Source: Streptomyces liliifuscus
Lineage (GTDB): Bacteria > Actinomycetota > Actinomycetes > Streptomycetales > Streptomycetaceae
DNA length: 64,000 bases
NCBI RefSeq assembly: GCF_016598615.1
Contig: NZ_CP066831.1
Location: 4,154,001-4,218,000 of the forward strand
Reading direction: 5' to 3'
The notes under the pieces were generated by a model that worked only from the letters and a program-made list of their open reading frames with translations, was not told the DNA's origin and searched no databases. This document shows positions 27,320 through 37,086 of this stretch, piece after piece. Position 1 is the first letter of the stretch. The number at the start of each line of letters is the position of its first letter. The position numbers were made by a program, and so were the translations under genes.

Positions 27320-30145
27320 ATGGAGGACGTGCTGCGTGGGCCCACACCGCCGCCGGGGGTTCCGGTGCCGTTCGTGGGGCGGGACTCGGAGGTCGAGGCG
27401 CTCTCCGGGCGGCTGAACCGGTGGTCGGAGCCCGGGACAAGCGAAGAGAACCCGAAGGTGGTGGTTCTGCACGGACCGGCCGGTGTCGGGAAATCGGCAC
27501 TGGCGGCCGCACTGGTGGAGCGGCTCGGTCTCCGTCACGTGCACTGGCTGTCGCTGAGCGATCTGGCGCGGGCGGAGCCGACGCTGCTGCGGCTCCTCGC
27601 CGAGCACGGGGCCCCGCGATGGCCAGTCGTCGAGGCCGCCCTGACGGCCGACCGGACCGGAGACCAGCGAGAGTTCGCCCGTGAGCTGCGGGACCAGTGC
27701 CGTGAACACATCCAGGGTTCGGCGCTGGTCCTGGACGGAGTGCACCCCACGCTGGGCCGTGAACTTCTCGAAGTGCTCCACCAGGGCACCAACCTGGTGA
27801 TCATCACCTCGCGTCAGAAGGCCCGGTGGGGCGACCTGGGGGCGTATCTGCACACGGTACGGCCCCTGGGCGCCCGAGACTCCGTGCAGCTGGCCCAGGG
27901 CGTCGCGGCCACGCGGTGGGCCGGCTTCAGCCCGAGCCCCGAGCACCGCAGGCTGGTCTCGGCCGCACGGGGGCTGCCGCTCTGGGCACGAGTCGCCGGA
28001 GCCGTGCTGGCCGGGCTGGAAGGGGCAACGCCGCTGCCGGTCAAAGGGCCGGGCGAGTTGCTCACACTCGCGACGGACCTGCTCGACCCCGCCGTGGCGG
28101 ACATGCTGCTGCGGCTCGCGGCACAGGAAGAGGGCAGCGCACCATTCAGCGCCCTCACGGTCGAGGCGCTGCTCCCCGAGGACACCGACCCGTCGGACGT
28201 ACCGCACATTCTGAGCAGCCTCCGGTCGTACGAGCTTCTGCTGGAGCCGAGTGACGGACGCCTGGTCCTTCCCTCACCGGTCGCGACCGCCGCGCTCCTG
28301 CGTATGCCGCAGATCGACAGGGACCTGCTCACCGCCCGCGTGCAGGCGGACGTGGAGGAAGCGGTCACACACAGCGCTCTCGGGGTGGCACGCCTGCTGG
28401 ACGGCAGGGAGGTTCCAGGCGGCAGATGGGAGACCCGATTCACGCCCGCCGAACTCGTGGAGCACGTCGACGAGTTCATGACCCTGCTTGATCGGCACCG
28501 CTACCTTTCGGGCAACCGGCATGAACTCGCCGACGCGCTCGCCACGCTGCTGGCCGTCCGCGGAGACGCCCACCGCCTCGTGGCGCTCCATCGGGCGTCG
28601 GGGGATCTCACGCGGCGAGGTCTGAGCCTGCTGCTCCGCACTCTCGGTATGTCGCAGACGCTCCGAAGCGGACAGGTCGAGGAATCCCCTCAACGTGCCG
28701 CCCTGGGGGAGGCCGACGCCTCCTACCATGCGGGCGAGTTGAGCCGCGCCCTGACGACGTTGGACAGCGCGCCGGAGGCACTCGGGGCCGACTCCGCCTG
28801 GCTGTCCACGATCCGCGGTGCGGCGCTGTGCGACCAGGGCAGGCCGCTGGCAGCCGAATCGGAGCTCGCCGAGGCCGAAGAGATCTGTAGGCTGATCAGT
28901 TTCGTCCGTGGCCGCGGCTGGGCACTACTGCACCACGCCCGGGCCTGCCTGCTGATGAGCCGCGCACAAAAGGCGGACCATCTGCTGGGGCAGGCCACTC
29001 AGGCGCTGCGCACCGCGGGCGACATACGCGGGCTGAACTGGACAGCCACCGAGCGGATCCGGTTGCTCCTCCTGAGCGGCCCTGCCGAAGCGGCCCTCGT
29101 CGCCGCCCAAAAGACGCTCACCGCGCACGAACAGGCCGAGGACATCCGCGGTATGGGGTGGACGTGTCACCTCCTGGCCCTGGGGCACGCACGGTTGGGC
29201 CACTCCGCGGACGCCCGGGTGGCTCTGCTGGCCTCTGCGGACCACTTCCGGACCTGCGACGACCAACTGGGAGCAGCGTGGACCCGCCACCGGCTGGCTA
29301 TTCTCACTCCGGACCACTGGCAGGTGCCTGAACTACGGTCCACCGCTGCCGAGTTCACCGAGCTCGGCTGCGATCTCGGCCAGGCGTGGTCCTTGCTCGA
29401 ATGCGCTCTACGGGCCGGCCCGTCTCCGAACGAGCCCAACGAGCTGGCCCAGGCCGAAACACTCTTCACCGGCCTGAACGACCAAGGCGGCCTCGCCTGG
29501 GCCCAGGCGGTCCGCGCCCGACGCCTGTTGCCCGACGAGGTCGCCTCGCTGGTCGACCTCGCATGGAATCACCCCCAGGACATCCACAACCGGGAACAAC
29601 TCGACGAGGACATCAGGACGTTCTGGCGTGCCTCGGAAGCGGAGACCCGCCCTGTCATCCCCTTGCACGCCCGCGACACCGTGGCCGTCTCCGATCCCCG
29701 CAGGCACAAAGCCCTCGCCAAGTACCTCGCCACCGGCGCGACACCGCCCGCCGCTCCCCGCTGTCACACCCGGCTGACGCTCCTCGACGACTCACCCACC
29801 ACCCATGCCACCGCCCGCATCCTCCTGCGCGTCACCCCGGAGACCAGCCACCCGTGGGCTTCCTCTCAGGACGACCGCCCATGGCTCACCGTGGTGGCCG
29901 TCCCTCTGACCGCCGCCTCGGTCGAACCGCCCACCGCCCTTCTGCGGCCGTCCCCGCGCGAGGTCCACGGCACCGAGTTCGCGCTCACGGCCCATCGGCC
30001 CGGCATCCACGTCATCCGCTTCACCATCGCGCTGGAACACACCGGCACCGTCCTCCAACAGGTGGAGACGGAGCTGGAAATCCTCGACACCGGCCACCCC
30101 GCCGGCCTCGCGGCACCGCACGCGACCTCATTGCGGGGGCGGTGA
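27320..30145 (+). CDS. STAND NTPase with helical-repeat and C-terminal beta domain, first gene of CHAT operon
   Basis: A 941-residue soluble protein. A short N-terminal segment reads FVGRDSEVEAL, as in NB-ARC proteins. The P-loop GPAGVGKSA has an intact Lys58, and LVLDGVHP is the Walker B candidate. ARGLPLWARVAG is a GLPL-like motif. Residues about 440-760 are TPR-like helical pairs. The last 110 residues look like a beta-sandwich (RILLRVTPE, WLTVVAVPLT, VIRFTIALEH). STAND proteins act as switches that oligomerise on sensing a trigger. Here the output is likely the CHAT protease encoded 5 bp downstream. ATG 27320 has a G-rich ribosome binding site. Confidence 0.75.
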   Translation: MEDVLRGPTPPPGVPVPFVGRDSEVEALSGRLNRWSEPGTSEENPKVVVLHGPAGVGKSALAAALVERLGLRHVHWLSLSDLARAEPTLLRLLAEHGAPRWPVVEAALTADRTGDQREFARELRDQCREHIQGSALVLDGVHPTLGRELLEVLHQGTNLVIITSRQKARWGDLGAYLHTVRPLGARDSVQLAQGVAATRWAGFSPSPEHRRLVSAARGLPLWARVAGAVLAGLEGATPLPVKGPGELLTLATDLLDPAVADMLLRLAAQEEGSAPFSALTVEALLPEDTDPSDVPHILSSLRSYELLLEPSDGRLVLPSPVATAALLRMPQIDRDLLTARVQADVEEAVTHSALGVARLLDGREVPGGRWETRFTPAELVEHVDEFMTLLDRHRYLSGNRHELADALATLLAVRGDAHRLVALHRASGDLTRRGLSLLLRTLGMSQTLRSGQVEESPQRAALGEADASYHAGELSRALTTLDSAPEALGADSAWLSTIRGAALCDQGRPLAAESELAEAEEICRLISFVRGRGWALLHHARACLLMSRAQKADHLLGQATQALRTAGDIRGLNWTATERIRLLLLSGPAEAALVAAQKTLTAHEQAEDIRGMGWTCHLLALGHARLGHSADARVALLASADHFRTCDDQLGAAWTRHRLAILTPDHWQVPELRSTAAEFTELGCDLGQAWSLLECALRAGPSPNEPNELAQAETLFTGLNDQGGLAWAQAVRARRLLPDEVASLVDLAWNHPQDIHNREQLDEDIRTFWRASEAETRPVIPLHARDTVAVSDPRRHKALAKYLATGATPPAAPRCHTRLTLLDDSPTTHATARILLRVTPETSHPWASSQDDRPWLTVVAVPLTAASVEPPTALLRPSPREVHGTEFALTAHRPGIHVIRFTIALEHTGTVLQQVETELEILDTGHPAGLAAPHATSLRGR

Positions 30146-30150
30146 CCGGC

Positions 30151-31488
30151 ATGACCACGGAACTCCGCGTCCGCATCGTCCAGGATCCCAGCCGGGGCTT
30201 CACGACCCTCCCCGACGAGCTGACCCGGGGCCCGGACATCACGGTCTGCCTCGACATCCTGGCCGGTGACCGCATCAGGGCACGGCTGTACGGCCCCGCC
30301 GTACCGTCTCTCTACGGCACCGAACACCGCGCAGACCTGACGGCCCGCCCCAGCGAGGTGCGTACGGCCGCGGCCCGCCTGTGCCGGCTCTGGAAGGAAC
30401 TCCTCGTCGACTTCCGCCCGTTGACGGACGACGGCCGCCCCGCGCCGGACACTCCCGAGCAGCCCTACGCCGCCCTCGTGGACTTGGGCACGCGCCCGCC
30501 TGCCGAGCTCTACGCCATCCTCGAGGAACTGACCCTCTCGGGCTCGGAGTTGCTGTTCGAGACACTACTGGGCGGCACCGACCCGCGCGTCCGCCGTTTC
30601 CGTACGTACCTGGCCGAGGCGCTCTCCGCCCGCGAGTGCCTGCGGGTCCGCTTCGATTCGGAGCTGTACATACCGTGGCCGATGGTGTGCCTCCGCACGG
30701 AGGAAGCGGCACCGCCGGACCAGGACTACGACGAGGACCCGGCCACGCTCCTCGCCCGCTTTCTCGGCCACCGCCACCAGATCGAGCAGACCGGCGGCGC
30801 CTACCCTTGGCTGGTCGGCCGTCACGAGCCCCCGGCCGTGCCCTCCGTCAGCCTCAACCACGACACACGGGTCGACCGCCAGGGCCGTACCAAGGCGGCG
30901 GAAGTCGCCACGGTTCTCGCCACGAACACCCGTTTCGTGGAGCGAACCACGCGCGCCGAACTGGTGCGGGCGCTGGCGGATCACGGTCTGGACGAGCACC
31001 TGATGTACTTCTGGTGCCACGGCCACTTCATACCCAACGGATCCCAGCCAGCCTGCCTGGCGGTGAAGTTGAGCGACCAGACCGCCATCGACGCCCAGAC
31101 CGTGCGCGAACGCCGACGACGCTTCGGCGAGGACAGCCCGTTCCAGCCGTTCGTCGTGCTCAACGCCTGCCACGCGGGAGTGCCCGAGGGCGGCGGCGAC
31201 CTGGCATTCCTGGGCCGTGCCCTGATCCACGCGGGTGCGCGCGGCGTGCTCGGCCCTCAGATCGAGATGCCGCAGCGCTTCGCGGCGGAGTACGCGCTGG
31301 AGTTCTTGACCCGCTACCTGCGCGGCACGGAGACGGCCGGGGAGATCGCCCACGCGGTGGCCCGCCACTTCGCCGACAAACTGCTCAACCCGCTGGGCTT
31401 CGCGTACGCGCTGCATTGCGGCATGGACACCCGCCTGGAGCGGGCTGCGGAGAAGGCCACCGAGAGCGGCCGGGAGATAGCCGTATGA
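30151..31488 (+). CDS. CHAT-domain (caspase-like) protease
   Basis: A 445-residue protein in which the second half is a CHAT protease (clan CD, related to caspases and separases). The catalytic histidine is His290 in YFWCHGHF. The catalytic cysteine is Cys340 in VVLNACHAG. The strand-turn after it (GARGVLGPQIEMP) is also typical. Residues 1-180 precede the protease fold and may be a prodomain or the region bound by the STAND partner. The gene follows the STAND gene by 5 bp (a GTG at 30142 would even overlap it) and overlaps the hydrolase gene by ATGA. Targets are unknown. Confidence 0.8.
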   Translation: MTTELRVRIVQDPSRGFTTLPDELTRGPDITVCLDILAGDRIRARLYGPAVPSLYGTEHRADLTARPSEVRTAAARLCRLWKELLVDFRPLTDDGRPAPDTPEQPYAALVDLGTRPPAELYAILEELTLSGSELLFETLLGGTDPRVRRFRTYLAEALSARECLRVRFDSELYIPWPMVCLRTEEAAPPDQDYDEDPATLLARFLGHRHQIEQTGGAYPWLVGRHEPPAVPSVSLNHDTRVDRQGRTKAAEVATVLATNTRFVERTTRAELVRALADHGLDEHLMYFWCHGHFIPNGSQPACLAVKLSDQTAIDAQTVRERRRRFGEDSPFQPFVVLNACHAGVPEGGGDLAFLGRALIHAGARGVLGPQIEMPQRFAAEYALEFLTRYLRGTETAGEIAHAVARHFADKLLNPLGFAYALHCGMDTRLERAAEKATESGREIAV

Positions 31489-32501
31489 GCGGTCCGGCGC
31501 ACGCGGCGCACGCCGTGCACACAGTGGATCTGGACACCGACGGCTGGCTGATGGAGAGCACACCGACCGGCCCGCGCCCCGTCCCCGCAGGCCGCCTGGA
31601 CGACCACTTCGCCGAGGAATTGTCCCCACCCGGCTGGGCGACGGATCTCCTTGTCTATGTCCACGGCTGGCAGACCGGCCCGGAGTCCGCGCTGAGGGCG
31701 GTCACCCGGCTCCTGGACCTGGCCGCCGCCCAGTACGAGCGCAGCCAGATGTACTCCCACGGTGGCCTGTACCCCGGCCTCCGGCCCTGGAGACCCTGGA
31801 CCGTCCTCGTCCGCTGGCCCTCCCGCTCACTGCCGTCCCTGGGCGGTTACCGGCGCATCCGCGACCGGGCACACGCCATGAGTACGGGCAACGGTCACGC
31901 GGCCCGCGTCATCGGCCGGTTGCTGGGCTACCTGGACGCCCACCGCGGAGACCCGTCAGCCGCACCGGTCCTCGCCAACCGCGAGGGTCAGTACCTGCAC
32001 CTCGTCGGCCACTCCTTCGGATGCCGGTTCCTGTGCGAGGCAGTGCAGTGGGCGGCGGACGCACCGGTCACCCTGGGCTGGACCACACCGGAGCCGCCGG
32101 ATCGGCCCTTCACGGTCGATTCGATGCTGCTGTTGCAGATGGCAGCCCCGCGCGACGCCTTCGCCACGACTTTCATCGCGCTCGCCGAGGCGCCGCTGCG
32201 CGGCCCTGTGGTGGCCACGTACTCCCAGCACGACCGCGCCACCGGCTTCTGGCACCTACGTGCCGAGAAACGCGCCGGCATCGGTCACGCGGGCATCGGC
32301 ACGGCCCCCGCACCGGTGTCCTTCCTGCGCATGTTGCGCCCGGAGGACCCGTACCCGCGCGCCGCGCTGGACCACCGCTTCGTCAGCGTCGACGCGAGCG
32401 GTGTCTTCGCGCGCGGCAACGGGCCGGCGGGGGCGCACTCCGACCACCTGCACCCGGAGTCCGCCCACCTGCTGCTGTCCTTGGCCGACCATTCACGCTG
32501 A
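31485..32501 (+). CDS. Alpha/beta-hydrolase (lipase/esterase-like), third gene of CHAT operon
   Basis: A 338-residue protein starting at the ATG that overlaps the CHAT stop. It has the alpha/beta-hydrolase layout: DLLVYVHGWQTG as the oxyanion-hole strand and turn, then LHLVGHSFGC with nucleophile Ser177 in a GxSxG elbow. A late His (SDHLHPES, near residue 320) is a candidate for the triad. No signal peptide is present, so it acts inside the cell. The layout (HGW loop, long insertion before the elbow) resembles DUF900-type hydrolases. In this operon it could be a second effector acting on lipids, or a substrate activated by the CHAT protease. Both roles are inference. Confidence 0.7.
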   Translation: MSGPAHAAHAVHTVDLDTDGWLMESTPTGPRPVPAGRLDDHFAEELSPPGWATDLLVYVHGWQTGPESALRAVTRLLDLAAAQYERSQMYSHGGLYPGLRPWRPWTVLVRWPSRSLPSLGGYRRIRDRAHAMSTGNGHAARVIGRLLGYLDAHRGDPSAAPVLANREGQYLHLVGHSFGCRFLCEAVQWAADAPVTLGWTTPEPPDRPFTVDSMLLLQMAAPRDAFATTFIALAEAPLRGPVVATYSQHDRATGFWHLRAEKRAGIGHAGIGTAPAPVSFLRMLRPEDPYPRAALDHRFVSVDASGVFARGNGPAGAHSDHLHPESAHLLLSLADHSR

Positions 32502-32540
32502 ACGGCGCCACAGCCCCGGCGGACCGGGGCCCCGCCTGCC

Positions 32541-32804
32541 TCAGCCCTTGGCGGGCGAGGCCTTGCCTCCGGAAGCGGCCGGGTCGGCCGTCTGTTCGGA
32601 GGGGGGTGCCTTCGGGTCGGCCTCCTCCGTGAAGTCGACCCTTCCCAGCTGCCGGTTCATGGACTTCATCAGCCCCCACACGGCCAGGGCCATCACCGCG
32701 AAGACGATGAAGCCGAGGACACCGGGGGTGACCTTGTTCTCGTCGACCTCCTTGGCGAGGGGGACGAGGTGTGTCAGTGCCAGGCTTGCGCTCATGTCAG
32801 GCAT
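32541..32804 (-). CDS. Small single-pass membrane protein downstream of mca
   Basis: An 87-residue protein with one membrane segment (VLGFIVFAVMALAVWGLM, about residues 29-46) and a basic then acidic cytoplasmic tail. It overlaps the end of mca by 8 bp if ATG 32804 is used. ATG 32795 (MSAS) would start 1 bp after the mca stop. Neither has a clear ribosome binding site, so translation is probably coupled to mca. The function is unknown. The tight link suggests a role in the mycothiol detoxification step or its localisation. Confidence 0.6.
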   Translation of the reverse strand: MPDMSASLALTHLVPLAKEVDENKVTPGVLGFIVFAVMALAVWGLMKSMNRQLGRVDFTEEADPKAPPSEQTADPAASGGKASPAKG

Positions 32805-33678
32805 TGTCGCGGATGCCCGCGAAGAGGTCGTCCTCGGGGAGGGAGGTATCGACGAGGGACTTCGCGAGCTCGTACTCCTCCGTGGGCCAGACCTCCTTCT
32901 GGAGGTCCAGCGGCACCCGGAACCAGCCGCCGTCGGGGTCGATCTGCGTGGCGTGGGCGATGAGGGCCTTGTCGCGGATCTCGTAGAAGTCGGCGCACGG
33001 GACGTGCGTCGTCAGCGTGCGCTCGGTGCGCTCGAACTCGTCCCAGCGCTTCAGCCAGTCCCCGTACGGCGACTCCATGCCCCGATCCAGCAGGGCGTGG
33101 TGCAGTGCCTCGGTGCGCGGGCGGTTGAAGCCCTGGTTGTAGTAGAGCTTCCGCGGCCGGAAGGCCGGGCCGAACTCCGACTCCGGGTACTTCTCGGTGT
33201 CCGCCGCGCCCTCGAACGCCACCATCGAGATCTTGTGGGTCATGATGTGGTCCGGGTGCGGATACCCGCCGTTCTCGTCGTAGGTGGTGATCACCTGCGG
33301 ACGGAAGGCGCGGATCTTGCGGACCAGCTCACCGGCCGCCTTGTCGACGTCCTCCAGGGCGAAGCAGCCCTCGGGCAGCGGCGGCAGCGGGTCGCCCTCG
33401 GGCAGGCCCGAGTCCACGAAACCGAGCCACTCCTGCTTGACGCCGAGGATCTCGCGGGCCTCGTCCATCTCCTTCTTGCGTACCTCGTGGATGTGCTCCT
33501 CGACGTACTTGTCCCCCTGCAGCTTCGGATTGAGGATGGAGCCGCGCTCCCCGCCCGTGCAGGTCACGACCAGCACGTCCACCCCCTCGGACACGTACTT
33601 CGCCATGGTGGCCGCGCCCTTCGACGACTCGTCGTCGGGGTGGGCGTGGACGGCCATCAGTCGCAGCTGGTCAGTCAA
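32797..33678 (-). CDS. mca: Mycothiol S-conjugate amidase
   Basis: A 293-residue zinc amidase of the PIG-L/LmbE family. It cleaves mycothiol S-conjugates to a mercapturic acid and GlcN-inositol for detoxification, in the cytoplasm. The metal-binding motif is AVHAHPDDE at residues 9-17, and the second ligand set is in GGYPHPDHIMTH. YNQGFNRPRTEAL and the C-terminal TQIDPDGGWFRVP are also characteristic of Mca rather than MshB. The start is a TTG at 33678 preceded by GAGGA. The encoded MTDQLRLMAVHAHPDDE is the expected N-terminus. Confidence 0.93.
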   Translation of the reverse strand: MTDQLRLMAVHAHPDDESSKGAATMAKYVSEGVDVLVVTCTGGERGSILNPKLQGDKYVEEHIHEVRKKEMDEAREILGVKQEWLGFVDSGLPEGDPLPPLPEGCFALEDVDKAAGELVRKIRAFRPQVITTYDENGGYPHPDHIMTHKISMVAFEGAADTEKYPESEFGPAFRPRKLYYNQGFNRPRTEALHHALLDRGMESPYGDWLKRWDEFERTERTLTTHVPCADFYEIRDKALIAHATQIDPDGGWFRVPLDLQKEVWPTEEYELAKSLVDTSLPEDDLFAGIRDNA

Positions 33679-33803
33679 GACTCAATCCTCGTAAGTCGGC
33701 GCCCCTGTGTGAAACGGCGCGATCGGCGCTTCTATAGTGACCGAATCGGGGGGCGAATAATTCCGGGCCCGAACCCCGCCCGCTCCCCGCGGAGAGGACG
33801 ATC

Positions 33804-34196
33804 ATGAGTACGGTGCAGCTGCCCGAGGGCCGGTACGGCCGCTCCACGGACGGGCGCGCCGACCGCAGGCTCAGGATCATCGGCGCAGTGCTGGGGGCGG
33901 GCCTGCTCGCCCTGGTCGGCTATTTCGCCTACTACTACGTCGGCGGCAACAAGATCAGCGCCGAGATCATCACCTACGACCTCTCGGACACCTCGGTGAA
34001 GGTGCACCTGGAGGTCCGCAAGGACGCGGACGCGAGCGGCTACTGCACGATCCGCTCGCAGGCCGAGAGCGGTGCCGAGGTGGGCCGCGCGGACTTCCGC
34101 TTCGACCAGGACTCCACCCGCATCGACAAGGTCGTCACCCTCCGCACGACGGCCCCCGGCACGACCGCGGAGCTCCTCGGCTGCCACGCGGACTGA
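33804..34196 (+). CDS. DUF4307 membrane-anchored protein
   Basis: A 130-residue actinobacterial protein. A basic N-terminus and one membrane segment (IIGAVLGAGLLALVGYFAYYYV, residues 25-46) are followed by an extracytoplasmic beta domain with two cysteines (GYCTIRSQ and ELLGCHAD). The family is regularly found divergent from mca. GAGAGGACGATC before the ATG contains a good ribosome binding site. A TATAGT at 33733-33738 is a candidate -10. Its role is not known. Confidence 0.75.
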   Translation: MSTVQLPEGRYGRSTDGRADRRLRIIGAVLGAGLLALVGYFAYYYVGGNKISAEIITYDLSDTSVKVHLEVRKDADASGYCTIRSQAESGAEVGRADFRFDQDSTRIDKVVTLRTTAPGTTAELLGCHAD

Positions 34197-34386
34197 GTCC
34201 TGTCGCGCGGCTGACGGATGTCACCCTGGACAACTGGCCGCTGACCTGCGTTGACGTATTTCTGATGGCTTATGTCCTCCCCCTTTGGGCCGTGAATTGT
34301 TAGGCTCGTGGTTTCGCCCACCCGTGAAGGAACATTCTTCTGGGTAGGGCGATGCTTTGTATTCCCAGTACCTACGAGGAGCACCT

Positions 34387-34884
34387 GTGACCCAGACCAG
34401 CGAGAACGTCACCTGGCTGACCCAGGAGGCGTACAACCAGCTCAAGGCCGAGCTGGATCACCTGTCTGGTCCTGCGCGCACGGAGATCGCCGCCAAGATC
34501 GCGGCTGCGCGCGAGGAGGGCGATCTGCGCGAGAACGGCGGGTACCACGCGGCCAAGGAGGAGCAGGGCAAGCAGGAGCTCCGCGTGCGCCAGCTGACCC
34601 AGCTCCTGGAGAACGCCAAGGTGGGCGAGGCCCCGGCGGCCGACGGCGCGGTCGCGCCCGGCATGGTCGTGACCATCGCCTTCGACGGCGACAAGGACGA
34701 CACGCTCACGTTCCTGCTCGCCTCCCGTGAGTACGCGAGCTCGGACATCGAGACGTACTCGCCGCAGTCCCCGCTGGGCTCCGGCGTGAACGGCAAGAAG
34801 ATCGGCCAGGACGCAGAGTACGAACTGCCGAACGGCAAGCTGGCCTCGGTGACGATCCTGGAGGCCAAGCCGTACGCCGCGTAG
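34387..34884 (+). CDS. greA: Transcript cleavage/elongation factor GreA
   Basis: A 165-residue protein. An N-terminal antiparallel coiled coil (about 1-80) has the acidic tip DLRENGGYHAAKEEQ, which carries the Asp/Glu that activates RNA polymerase cleavage. An FKBP-like C-terminal domain follows (SPQSPLGSGVNGKKIGQD). It rescues backtracked RNA polymerase. The GTG at 34387 is chosen because GAGGAG lies 7 bp upstream. A longer frame from 34357 has no site. The gene is single and ends in a hairpin. Confidence 0.92.
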   Translation: MTQTSENVTWLTQEAYNQLKAELDHLSGPARTEIAAKIAAAREEGDLRENGGYHAAKEEQGKQELRVRQLTQLLENAKVGEAPAADGAVAPGMVVTIAFDGDKDDTLTFLLASREYASSDIETYSPQSPLGSGVNGKKIGQDAEYELPNGKLASVTILEAKPYAA

Positions 34885-34949
34885 TTCCTCCCGCGTCGCG
34901 TCGCGCACTCGCTGCGCCTCGCGACCCGTCCAGCGCGTCGCCCCTGGTG

Positions 34950-34977
34950 AGCCCCCGGTGCCCATGCTCCGGGGGCT
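34950..34977. terminator. greA terminator hairpin
   Basis: A perfect 9-bp stem (34950-34958 with 34969-34977), about 65 bp after the greA stop and about 70 bp from the convergent ABC permease stop. It can serve both directions. Confidence 0.65.
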
Positions 34978-35046
34978 TCACCATGTTCCGGGCGGGCCCG
35001 AGACTGTGTCCCGGGCCGCGACCGCATCTCAAGCAGTCGCCCTGCC

Positions 35047-35900
35047 TCAGGCCGCCGCCGAGCGGTACTTCCGCACTGCCAGCGTCCGGAAGATGACGAC
35101 GATCAGGACCGAGTAGATCAGCGAGGCCCAGACCGGGTGCTGCATGGGCCAGGCGCCGGACGTGGACAGGCCGGGGTCGCCGAAGAGACTGCGGCACGCC
35201 TGAACGGTCGCGCTGAACGGGTTCCAGTCGGCGATGTGACGCAGCCAGGGCGTCATCTTGCTGGAGTCCACGAACGCGTTGGACAGGAACGTCACCGGAA
35301 AGAGCCAGATCAGACCGCCCGAGGTCGCCGCCTCGGGTGTGCGCACGGACAGTCCGATCAGCGCGCCGATCCAGGTGAACGCGTACCCGAGCAGCAGGAG
35401 CAGGCCGAAGCCGCCCATGATCTTCCCGAAGTTGGTCGGCTCCATGGAGCCGGGACGCCAGCCCACGAGCAGCGCGACCATCGCGAGGACCAGCAGCGTC
35501 AGAGCAGTCTGGACGAGATCCGCGACGGTGCGGCCGGTCAGTACCGCGCCCCGTGCCATGGGCAGCGAGCGGAACCGGTCGATGAGGCCCTTGTGCATGT
35601 CGTCGGCGATGCCCGCCCCGGCGCCCGCGGTGGCGAAGGTGACGGTCTGCGCGAAGATGCCGGCCATCAGGAAGTTCTTGTAGACGTCGGGATTGGTGGT
35701 GTCCCCGATCTGCATCGACCCGCCGAAGACGTACGTGAACAGCACCACGAACATCACTGGCTGGATCAGCCCGAACAGGATCATCTCGGGGATCCGGGTC
35801 ATCCGGATCAGGTTCCGCTTGGCCACGACCAGGGAGTCCCGGACGGACTGGCCGAACGAACCCCCCGGGGCAGCGGTCCGCACGGCGTCGGTGACGGCGC

Positions 35901-35904
<4 letters not shown>
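35047..35904 (-). CDS. ABC-2 type permease (DrrB-like)
   Basis: A 285-residue integral membrane protein with six membrane segments. It has the ABC-2 signature region GIADDMHKGLIDRFRSLPMAR between TM2 and TM3 and FPVTFLSNAFVD in TM5-6, as in DrrB daunorubicin exporter permeases. It overlaps its ATPase gene by ATGA (35901-35904). The pair should export a drug or lipid-like compound. The substrate is unknown. Confidence 0.88.
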
Positions 35905-36911
<1,007 letters not shown>

Positions 36912-37026
36912 ATGAGTCTCCGAAAAGTGGTTGGTGATCCTACGGAAAGAAGCTAGTTTTCTCAGGTTTGCGCCGCCCGACGAGCCCGTTCGGCACGGGG
37001 CGGATCTGTGACCGGAGACACACCAT

Positions 37027-37044
37027 AACGCGATGTATCGCGTT
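37027..37044. promoter_or_regulatory. Operator-like dyad upstream of ABC transporter
   Basis: 8-bp arms AACGCGAT (37027-37034) and ATCGCGTT (37037-37044) are separated by GT. The site lies between ilvA and the ABC ATPase gene, both on the minus strand. The shape fits TetR or PadR-type binding sites. A CGATGTATCG core is at its centre. Confidence 0.45.
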
Positions 37045-37086
37045 TCTCAACGGATTATTCCAACCGGGGCGACAGCCGATCCGACC

